This document shows, in pieces, positions 48,414 to 56,300 of a DNA stretch of 64,000 bases. Numbering within the stretch: position 1 is the first letter of the stretch; every line of letters begins with the position of its first letter. The DNA comes from Nicotiana tabacum (Eukaryota > Streptophyta > Magnoliopsida > Solanales > Solanaceae), in NCBI RefSeq assembly GCF_000715075.1, contig NC_134101.1:23428822-23492821 (forward strand), given 5' to 3'. The notes beneath the pieces were generated by a model that ran no database searches, was not told where the DNA came from, and saw nothing but the letters and a program-made list of their open reading frames with translations. Position numbers and translations under genes: made by a program.

Positions 48414-49097
48414 AAAAAATACAACATGAAGCTCAACCCCGAGAAATGTGCTTTCGGGGTTGGTTCGGGCAAGTTCCTCGACTTCATGGTGTCACAACGG
48501 GGAATAGAGATTAACCCCAAAAAAATCAAGGCCATCGAAGACATCGTCGTTGTGGACAGCGTGAAGGCCATACAAAGGCTAACGGGTCGAATTTCAGCCT
48601 TCAGCCGGTTCATCTCAAGATCATCTGACCGAAGTCATAAATTTTTCTCTCTACTCAAAAAGAAGAACGATTTTGCTTGGACCCCGGAGTGCCAACAAGC
48701 ATTAGAGGAGATAAAGCGATATCTATCAAGCCCACCACTACTTCACACTCCAAAAACAGATGAGAAACTTTGTTTGTACTTGGCAGTATCGGAAGTCGCC
48801 GTAAGCGGTGTCCTAGTTCGAGAAGAGCAAGGTACATAATTCCCCGTTTATTATACGAGTCGAACCTTAGGAGAAACAGAAACTAGATATCCGCTCCTAG
48901 ACAAATTGGCACTTGCACTAATAAGCGCCTCAAGAAAGTTCAGGCTGTACTTTCAATTTCATCCCATATGTGTCTTAACCACTTACCCGCTTCGTAATAT
49001 TTCGCACAAACCCGAGTTATCAGGCCGACTGGCCAAATGGGCTGTCGAACTCAGTAGGTACGATATCGAATATCAACCCCGCACGGCCATCAAGTCT
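48414..49097 (+). pseudogene. Tat RT connection and gypsy RNase H
   Basis: MKLNPEKCAFGVGSGKFLDF leads through RLTGRISAFSRFISRSSDRS to the RNase H start FAWTPECQQALEEIKRYLSS and LYLAVSEVAVSGVLVREEQG, where the usual catalytic Asp is not seen. Stops at 48,837-48,839 and about 49,098 split it. Loss of acidic residues in this first RNase H is typical of Tat, which carries a second one. Confidence 0.75.
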
Positions 49098-49115
49098 TAA
49101 ATTTTAGTAGACTTC

Positions 49116-49451
49116 GTGGCCGATTTCACGCCAACCCTCGTACCCGAAGTCGAAAAAGAACTGTTGAAATCAGGTATATCATCGGGGGTATGGATCCTTT
49201 TTATGGACGGGGCTTCGAACGTAAAAGGGTCCGGGCTGGGCATAGTTTTGAAACCACCCACGGGTAGCACTATTAGGCAATCTATTAAAACTATCAGGTT
49301 GACTAACAACGAGGCCGAGTATGAAGCCATGATTGCAGGTCTCGAGCTAGCTAGAAACTTGGGAGCAGAAGTCATTGAATCCAATTGCGACTCCTTGCTG
49401 GTGGTGGGTCAAGTAAACAAAACCTTCAAAGTTCGAGAAGGAAGAATGTAA
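49116..49451 (+). pseudogene. Archaeal-type RNase H of the Tat element
   Basis: A second RNase H located between gypsy RNase H and integrase, a hallmark of the Tat lineage. FMDGASNVKGSGLGIVLKPP holds the first catalytic Asp, NNEAEYEAMIAGLELARNLG the Glu, and SNCDSLLVVGQ the next Asp. A TAA at 49,449-49,451 ends the frame before integrase. The catalytic residues are present. Confidence 0.85.
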
Positions 49452-49478
49452 AGGTATTTAGATAAACTGCTTGTCACT

Positions 49479-50906
49479 TTGCACCATTTCAAACAATGGA
49501 CTTTACAGCATGTACCAAGGGAACAGAAAAATGAGACCGATGCGCTTGTGAATTTGGGGTCGTCGGTCGAGGTAAATGATTCGGTTTTGGGGAATGTTGA
49601 TCAACTTTCGATATCGGTAATTGAAGAAGGTCAGGCCAAAATAAATTCTACAAGCTTAACCTGGGATTGGAGAAACAAGTATATTGAATACTTGAAGAGC
49701 GGAAAACTCCCATCGGACCCTAAAGATTCCAGAACCCTACGGACTAAAGCTGCTCAATTCACGGTGGCTTCGGATGGAACTCTATACCGAAGAACGTTCG
49801 ATGGACCGTTGGCAGTATGCTTGGGTCCGGGAGATACCGATTACATCCTACGGGAAGTGCACGAGGGTACTTGCGGGAATCACTCCGGAGCCGATACATT
49901 AGTTCAAAAAATAATCAGAGCAGGGTATTATTGGCCCGATATGGGAAAAAATGCAATGGAATTTGTTCGTAAATGTGAAAAATGTCAAAGGTTTGCACCG
50001 ATGATCTACCAACCCGAAGAGCGACTTCACTCAGTCCTATCCCCATGGTCGTTCATGAAGTGGGGAATGGATATCATCGGCCATCTGCCATCAACCCCAG
50101 GTAAAGCCAAATTTAGTTTATTTATGACTGACTATTTTTCTAAATGGGTTGAAGCGCAGGCGTTCAAAAAAATAAGAGAGAAAGAAGTCATAGACTTTAT
50201 TTGGGATCATATCATATGCCGATTCGGGATACCCGCCGAAATAGTGTGTGACAATGGAAAACAATTCGTTGGCAGCAAAGTAACAAGATTCCTTGAAGAC
50301 CATAAGATAAGAAGGATATTATCGATGCCATACCACCCCAGTGGGAATGGACAGGCCGAATCAACGAACAAAACTGTCATTCAAAATTTAAAGAAGAGGT
50401 TGAATGACGCTAAAGGGAAATGGAGAGAAATCCTGCCCGAAGTCCTTTGGGCATATCATACGACGTCAAAATCCAGTACGGAGGCGACCCCATTCTCCTT
50501 AGTATATGGGTCCAAAGCATTGATACCAGTCGAAGTTAGTGAACCCAGTGCCAGATTTCGATTCGCGCTGGAAGAATCAAATAACGAGGCCATGAATACC
50601 ATCCTCGAACTATCGGACAAAAGACGAGAAGTTGCTCTCGTCCGATTGGCCACCCAAAAGCAGCAAATCAAAAGATATTATAACCGAAGAACCAAGCTCC
50701 GTCATTTTAAGCCTGGGGACTTAGTGTTAAGAAAAATTACCCTCAATACCCGAAATCCGAACGAAGGAAAACTAGGACCGAATTGGGAAGGTCCATATCA
50801 GGTGCTCGAGAACATCGAAAAGGGATCGTACAAGCTTGGCATTATAAACGGCAAACAGCTATCAAGCAGCTGGAATGTATCACATCTAAAACGGTATTAT
50901 TGCTAA
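49479..50906 (+). CDS. Tat integrase, 475 codons open
   Basis: The longest intact pol module. A leader (WTLQHVPREQKNETDALVNL) and linker precede the HHCC zinc domain (HEGTCGNHSGADTLV ... CEKCQ), then the catalytic core Asp in WGMDIIGHLPS, the second Asp in CDNGKQFVGSK and the Glu in HPSGNGQAESTNKT, then the C-terminal KPGDLVLRK...GPYQVLENI. It ends at TAA 50,904-50,906. It would be the C-terminal part of a polyprotein, so no own start is expected; upstream stops mean it is unlikely to be made from this copy. Integrase joins element cDNA to host DNA. Confidence 0.85.
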   Translation: MHHFKQWTLQHVPREQKNETDALVNLGSSVEVNDSVLGNVDQLSISVIEEGQAKINSTSLTWDWRNKYIEYLKSGKLPSDPKDSRTLRTKAAQFTVASDGTLYRRTFDGPLAVCLGPGDTDYILREVHEGTCGNHSGADTLVQKIIRAGYYWPDMGKNAMEFVRKCEKCQRFAPMIYQPEERLHSVLSPWSFMKWGMDIIGHLPSTPGKAKFSLFMTDYFSKWVEAQAFKKIREKEVIDFIWDHIICRFGIPAEIVCDNGKQFVGSKVTRFLEDHKIRRILSMPYHPSGNGQAESTNKTVIQNLKKRLNDAKGKWREILPEVLWAYHTTSKSSTEATPFSLVYGSKALIPVEVSEPSARFRFALEESNNEAMNTILELSDKRREVALVRLATQKQQIKRYYNRRTKLRHFKPGDLVLRKITLNTRNPNEGKLGPNWEGPYQVLENIEKGSYKLGIINGKQLSSSWNVSHLKRYYC

Positions 50907-51314
50907 GGTAAAACCTTTCCATATTCTTTTATATCTCAAAACTGACCCCTGCAGAAGTCCGAACAAGGGCTAAGATGGCTCTCTCGCTTGAAAGCACGCG
51001 TTGCACTCTTTTTCCCTTAAACCAGTTTTATCCCAAATGGGTTTTTCGACAAGGTTTTTAATGAGGCAACCATTGATCGTGCAGCATTTACAACAATAAC
51101 TGAGGCCTCGCAAGAAAGTTATTTCACAACAACAGGGTTCCAATAGGAAAAATTATAAGAGCCAAATGGTCGAAGCGAACCATGCTCATATAGATTGGCC
51201 CGAACCCAGGCGTGTAATAACGTGCGAAGAAAGCTCTCTTCTTTATCGGCTTCTTATATCCAAGGAAAATTCCTCTATTTTGAGATTTATTATGCAATCA
51301 GAATTAAGATAAAC
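50907..51314 (+). other. Sense 3' region between integrase and tandem array
   Basis: No protein recognised. It begins the 4.3 kb post-integrase region of the element. Confidence 0.5.
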
Positions 51315-52110
51315 TTGACCACTAAGCCTACGGGCTACTTTTATTTCGAGTTCGAGCAAACACTCACTCGACCATTAAGCCTACGGGCTACTTTTATTTC
51401 GAGTTCGAGCTAACACTCACTCGACCATTACGCCTACGGGCTACACTACTTCGAGTTTGAATCATTCACTCGACTAAGCTTACGGGCTATTTTTTATTTC
51501 GAGTTCGAGCAAACACCCACTTGACCATTACGCCTACGGGCTACATTACTTCGAGTTCGAATCATTCATTCGATTAAGCCTACGGGCTACTTTTATTTCG
51601 AGTTCAAGCAAATACTCACTCGACCATTAAGCCTACGGGCTACTTTTATTTCGAGTTCGAGCTAACACTCACTCGACCATTAAGCCTACGGGTTACTTTT
51701 ATTTTGAGTTCGAGCTAACACTCACTCGACCATTACGCATACGGGCTACATTACTTCGAGTTCGAATCATTCATTCGATTAAGCCTACGGGCTACTTTTA
51801 TTTCAAGTTCAAGCAAACATTCACTCGACCATTACGCCTACGGGCTACATTACTTCAAGTTCGAATCATTCATTTTGATTAAGCCTACGGGCTACTTTTA
51901 TTTCGAGTTCAAGCAAACATTCACTCGACCATTATGCCTACGGGCTACATTATTTCGAGTTCGAATCACTCATTCGATTAAGCCTACGGGCTACTTTTAT
52001 TTCAAGTTCGAGCAAGCACTAACTCGTCCATTATGCCTACGGGCTATATTTCTTCAAGATCGAACCATTGACAACTAAAATGCCTAAGGGCTACATCGCT
52101 CCAAGTTTGA
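51315..52110. repeat. Tandem array of about 16 units, roughly 50 bp each
   Basis: CCTACGGGCTAC recurs about 16 times. Two unit types alternate: type A continues TTTTATTTCGAGTTCGAGC, type B continues ATTACTTCGAGTTCGAATC. Type A contains AATAAA when read on the minus strand. Some units are slightly altered (GCTTACGGGCTA, GCATACGGGCTA, GCCTAAGGGCTA). The array lies between the end of pol (50,906) and the end of the antisense gene (52,307). Confidence 0.85.
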
Positions 52111-53143
52111 GTAAGCGCTCGCTCGGTTACAGAGGGTACAAAGTCCAAATTTGAATAAGTTGTTTAAATCATTGTGAAAACATTCATAAGGCGTGAATAA
52201 AGTCGTCACAAGACAGAAAACAAAATCAAAAGCAAGTCGGCAAAAGGGGAGATATGTCTATATACAAATTTATCTGCATAGGTGATTACAACGTAAAAAC
52301 TAAGAACTAAACTTCTCGGTCAGGAGCGGTCTTTATCAGGCTCCCCCCCCCATTTTTGGATCCGCTTTTGCTCCCATCGTCATCGTCATCGCTATCAGAA
52401 ACTAGAGCTTCGGCATCGGTTTCGAGTTCTTTGGCCCTTTTTATCTCTTCAGCGAGATCGAAGCCACGAGCATGGATCTCCTCGAGAGTTTCCCTTCTGG
52501 ATCGGCACTTAGCAATTTCGGCAACCCAATGCGCTCGAATATCGGTGGACTCGGCTGCCTCTCTTGCTTGGACTTGGACAGCTTCGGCATCGACCCGAAA
52601 GATAGCCACGAGCTCATCCGCATCGGCCTTTGCCTTTTCGGCATCGGATTCGGCCTTGGCAAGTACAGAGGCCAACAAAGCCTCAAGTTCCTCAATTCTT
52701 CTTGCTTGAACCATGCCTTTTTCCTTCATTTTCTGAAGCTGGGTTTCGAACGATGATAACTGGGCTCGAGCAATCTCTTTTTCTGTAGCAAAGCGGTCCA
52801 TACCTTCTTTCCACTGCAAAGACTCTGTTCTTATCACGTCGACCTCCTCACGAAGCTTCCCGATCATCTCGATTTTTTGCTGCAGCTGTAAGACCGAAAT
52901 GTTAGCTATCATTCCGGTATCAAGCCCATAGGCTTTCAAAATCATCATTACCTGCTTAGACAAATCGGTCTGATCTCGATAAGCTTTGGCCAGCTCAACT
53001 CGGAGGTCTTTTATTTCCTTTTCTCTCTGCCCTAGGGAAATACTAAGGGAGTTCCTCTCATCAGTAGCCCGTTATAGGTCGGCCGCGTATCGATGCAGCT
53101 CATTCTGGGATCGAGAACATTGTTCTCGATGAACTTTCGCTGC

Positions 53144-53220
53144 CTACAAAGAAATAAGAAGCGGAGTTAACGAAAAACGAACATAAAGATAGTACCGACA
53201 AAATAATTTTAAAAGCTCAC
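53144..53220 (-). other. Intron 3 of the antisense gene, 77 nt
   Basis: Donor GAATCAG|GTGAGC and acceptor TTTCTTTGTAG|GCAGCG, phase 0. The upstream text QDLNQ joins AAKVHREQCS. Confidence 0.7.
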
Positions 53221-53642
53221 CTGATTCAAATCCTGCCGCAATCCGTGAAAAATATCTGATTCATCACCAACACCGACAACGTCCTCAATACCGGTAAACA
53301 GGTCACGAAAGGGATCTTCTTTATCGTGAGGCCTGTCTAGATCGAGGGCTTCTAGAGCTTGGGCTTCCCGAATCACCCCTGTAGAAAAAGCGGGAAAGGT
53401 AGGCGAATCCTCGATTGATGCTCCTCGGTTTGAAGGGGTTCAAGGGCCTCTTCGGTAATATCCCCTGCCGGTTGACTCTGATGAGATATGTCTTCGATAT
53501 CCGATATTTCGGGGACTCTACCCGAATCTTTCTCCGGTATATCTTCAGTTCGAGGCAGAGCCTCATGGAGCATCATCGATCCAGCCGGCGATGAGGCATC
53601 GGTGGTTCTCTTCGTTCGGACCGCCAGCGCGGACTCATCGTT

Positions 53643-53690
53643 CTCTTCTTCTTCTTCTTCTTCTTCTTCTTCTTCTTCTTCTTCATCTTC
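53643..53690 (+). repeat. (TTC)n microsatellite in antisense exon 3
   Basis: About 13-14 CTT/TTC units encode the poly-Glu run of the antisense protein. Confidence 0.85.
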
Positions 53691-53887
53691 ATCCCTTAGA
53701 CGCAGAACGAATTCCACGGTCAAAGGGATGACATTCTTATTCGGCTTACGAGCCGTCCACTTCTTCGATTTTTGATCTCCGGGAACCGAGGCTCTTTTCC
53801 TTTTATTTTCCTTCACCGGCTTTGGGACGGAGGCCGAAATTTCCTCCTCATCGGACAAGGGCCTCCAAACCGTATCTTTACCCAAAC

Positions 53888-53970
53888 CTGCATATGGAAA
53901 ACTTTAATAAAATATTTTTAAAAAAAACCACCTCGTTCGGATCATCAAAGAGTCCGAGAAATGGGCTTAT
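53888..53970 (-). other. Intron 2 of the antisense gene, 83 nt, altered donor
   Basis: Acceptor ATATGCAG|GTTTGG fits, and joining 53,971 to 53,887 keeps phase (NHG|LGKD). The donor reads CACG|ATAAGC, one base from a consensus GTAAGC, so this copy likely cannot splice here. Confidence 0.65.
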
Positions 53971-54099
53971 CGTGATTTTTGGCCTCCCACCGACCCTTTG
54001 ACAAATCACGCCATGAGCGCTCGGCATATGTGGAGGTCAAAACAAGGGCTCGTACCCAGTTCTTGAGATTGGGAATTGCTCAGGGCATCCAGAGAACCA

Positions 54100-54173
54100 C
54101 TACAAAAAAAATGAGTATCGATAAGAGAATAAATGAAAGAAGAAAATAGAAGTAACAGCAAGATCACACTTAC
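54100..54173 (-). other. Intron 1 of the antisense gene, 74 nt
   Basis: The minus strand donor is ATGAAAC|GTAAGTG and the acceptor is TTTTTTTTGTAG|TGG. It is T-rich before the AG. The reading phase is preserved across it. Confidence 0.7.
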
Positions 54174-55015
54174 GTTTCATATTTCACTCCTCGGGAAAGG
54201 GCATCTTTTCAGTCGGAATCAAGTCTAAAGTCCTTACTCGAATGAACCTGTCCATCCAACCCCGGTCCCTGTCCTCGTCAATACTTGAGAATAGAGCCTT
54301 GGTAGCTCGACGCTGGAGTTTTATTAACCCTCCTCGAAAAAGTCGAGGACGGTACAATCGGATAAGATGATCGAGGGTGAACGGCATCCCCTCGATCTTG
54401 CTCACAAAATATCGGATCAGGATAATGATTCGCCACAAAGAATGATGGACCTGGCCTAGGGTTACCTGGTATTGTCGACAAAAGTCAATAATAACGGAAT
54501 CGAGGGGTCCCAAAGTGAAAGGGTAAGTATACACATTCAAAAACCCTTTCAAGTAAGAAGTGATATCTTCGTCGGGCGTAGGAATTATTATTTCCTTCTC
54601 ACCCCAATTGCAATCCTTCTTTAGCTGTTCGAGGTGCTTCTCGGTTATCGAACACATGTACCTCGATACCGGCTCACACCTGCCAGGGACCGATGAACCT
54701 TTATCGACCTTAAAATCTAAAGTAAGGACATACTCCCCGGGAACACACTCCTCGGGCCGTGGTTTTGCCGGTGTCTTATCGGCGGCACACTGTGAAGATG
54801 AAGCCTTCTCTTTCTAAGGAATGATTTGCGATGTTTTCGCCATTTTCGAATTCAAGGGTGAGGAGTAGAAGAAAGTGACAAAGATTTGGTGGAATTGAAG
54901 AGGGATTTTTACGGAAAGAAATCACAGATTTACTGGTAAGTTGGAGAGTACGAAGAATAACTTGGGAAATTTGGAAGAAATAAGATGTAAAAATGGTAAA
55001 AGATAAAAGAAAGGG

Positions 55016-55024
55016 TTATTTATA
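55016..55024 (-). promoter_or_regulatory. TATA box of the antisense gene
   Basis: The minus strand reads CCTATAAATAACCC, about 173 bp upstream of the antisense ATG (54,843) and inside the element, not in an LTR. With a start site about 30 nt downstream, the 5' UTR would be about 140 nt. Confidence 0.6.
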
Positions 55025-55213
55025 GGTTCAAGCGATGGCGGTTCAGTATCAACAGTGGCCGACCACCGCCTGACATGCATTAAATGCCTTGAAAGGCTAA
55101 ACCGACGGGACAGCTATCAGATGCGTCATGGTCGAACCCGATGGAAACGACAGGATATAATCCGATCGAGTTGTTAAAATAAAGTCATATCGTTTCTCGC
55201 CACATTCTTTCTA

Positions 55214-55231
55214 AGAAACGAGGGGACTATC
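55214..55231 (+). other. Polypurine tract of the Tat element
   Basis: AGAAACGAGGGGACTATC immediately precedes the 3' LTR. Confidence 0.7.
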
Positions 55232-55964
55232 TGTATACGGTCGAAATAGATTTCGGCCTTAGCACATCCGATCGAGTTCGAACGATCATTTATCTAAGTA
55301 AGATCCCGAAGGTGGAACAAACTAACCTCGAACCGGGGGAGGCTGATCCGTGTCGAGTTCGATATCATTATCGAGCTCGAATCAAAATAGAACCATGATG
55401 CAGAGTAGATCTATCATGCTGATAATCCAAAGACCAACCAACGTTGACTTCGAATCAATTCGAGGGTCTGAGCCAGGATCGGGCTCGAACCAATATCACG
55501 AGTTCGAGCCGAAATCAAGCTCAAACAAAAATCGAGGGTACCAAGCAAGATCGAGCTCGCAGACAAAAGCTGTTGCAATCCCACTAGAGAGAATCTTGGC
55601 AGAAACTATGAAAAAGCTGACTTATCATGGGTCTCCCACTGAATGTTTATATTATTATGCTTAGAGCCAAATCCCTCCACTATAAAAGGGCTTGGTCACT
55701 ATTTCTGTACAACAAATTTTTCTCAAGCTTACATTGTAATAAAAGTGTTATATTCTTCTACAATAAAGAATCGTTCTTTCAGATTTCTTACATTGATTCT
55801 ATTTGTTGAATCCTAAGATTCACTGTTCCTGACAACCTTATCTATTTCACACTCTCTGCAATTTATATTTACATTTCTATTGATCCTTATATTTTGTGTT
55901 AAGTTACGCCACATATCCTCGGAACTGCGTATTAATTCAACTCTATCCATTTTTCGGGTAAACA
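55232..55964 (+). repeat. 3' LTR, 733 bp
   Basis: Pairs with 44,378-45,110, with about 31 substitutions and no indels by eye. It ends CGGGTAAACA at 55,964 and carries a TATA box (55,681-55,687) in the same direction as the downstream gene. Confidence 0.9.
55681..55687 (+). promoter_or_regulatory. TATA box of the 3' LTR, facing the SAC3C-like gene
   Basis: TATAAAA; initiation near 55,715 would read out of the LTR into the host gene whose ATG is 56,301. Confidence 0.65.
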
Positions 55965-55969
55965 GTTGT
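55965..55969. other. Target-site duplication, right copy (GTTGT)
   Basis: Identical to 44,373-44,377. Confidence 0.85.
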
Positions 55970-56300
55970 ATTACTAGTATTTATTATAATTTTATTGCAC
56001 ATTCTACTCGGAAAAAAAGGATGATATTCGTCCATTGGGAGTTGAAATTGAGACTAAACGAAGATAGAGGCGAAATCGAGGGGTTTACATATAATTGTAG
56101 AGAAATGGAAAGCGATGAATTGGTTTTAACTATAAGTCGCATAAAATGAGACCTAATTTAAAATATATTTTTCTTTTCTTTTTTGAAATTGCAGAATCTC
56201 AGGTGACTTGAATTGCCCTTTATTGAAAATAAAAAATAAAACTGTAGCTCGTTTTTCTGTTTCCGATCAAGTGGTAGTTAATTAGGCAGACGGCCGATCC
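55970..56300 (+). promoter_or_regulatory. Remaining 5' flank of the SAC3C-like gene, 331 bp
   Basis: An AT-rich stretch between the Tat insertion and the start codon. No strong TATA box is obvious close to the ATG; TATTTATTATAATTTTATTG near 55,979 is a candidate AT-rich core. The natural upstream DNA beyond this continues at 44,372 leftward. Confidence 0.45.

Larger units (their letters stand above)
52307..54843 (-). pseudogene. Antisense four-exon gene of the Tat element, Transposase_28-like plus coiled coil
   Basis: Read on the minus strand, exons are 54,843-54,174, 54,099-53,971, 53,887-53,221 and 53,143-52,307. Introns are 74, 83 and 77 nt; two have GT...AG ends, and the second has AT where GT is expected. 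Phases agree across all joins. Exon 1 holds the YPFTLGPLDSVIIDFCRQYQ and VHHSLWRIIILIRYF region, resembling Pfam 'putative gypsy type transposon' (Transposase_28). Exon 2 reads AIPNLKNWVRALVLTSTYAE and SWRDLSKGRWEAKNH. Exon 3 has a Lys-rich stretch and a poly-Glu run; exon 4 is a long coiled coil ending DREV. Breaks: TAG at 54,814, TGA at the exon 1 end, a stop in exon 2, a shift near 53,410, TAA near 53,075. Biochemical function unknown. Confidence 0.75.
44378..55964 (+). mobile_element. Complete Tat-lineage Ty3/gypsy retrotransposon, 11,587 bp
   Basis: Two LTRs of equal length (733 bp), a 5-bp duplication GTTGT, a PBS, a PPT, and in order gag, protease, RT, RNase H, archaeal-type RNase H, integrase, a tandem array and an antisense gene. 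By eye the LTRs differ at about 31 of 733 positions without indels (about 4%), mostly transitions, suggesting insertion on the order of one to a few million years ago under common plant rates. The second RNase H assigns it to Tat. Gag and pol carry stops and shifts, so this copy is not autonomous. Confidence 0.9.

Noticed and set aside
52885..52963. A fourth small intron in the antisense gene (CAG|GTAATG to TTACAG)
   Set aside because: The stretch is open in frame and reads as coiled-coil-compatible protein, so it is more likely coding; left as exon.
53488..53775. Ser-rich plus-strand frame at the (TTC)n run
   Set aside because: Shadow of the antisense exon 3, which has conserved joins and domains on the minus strand.
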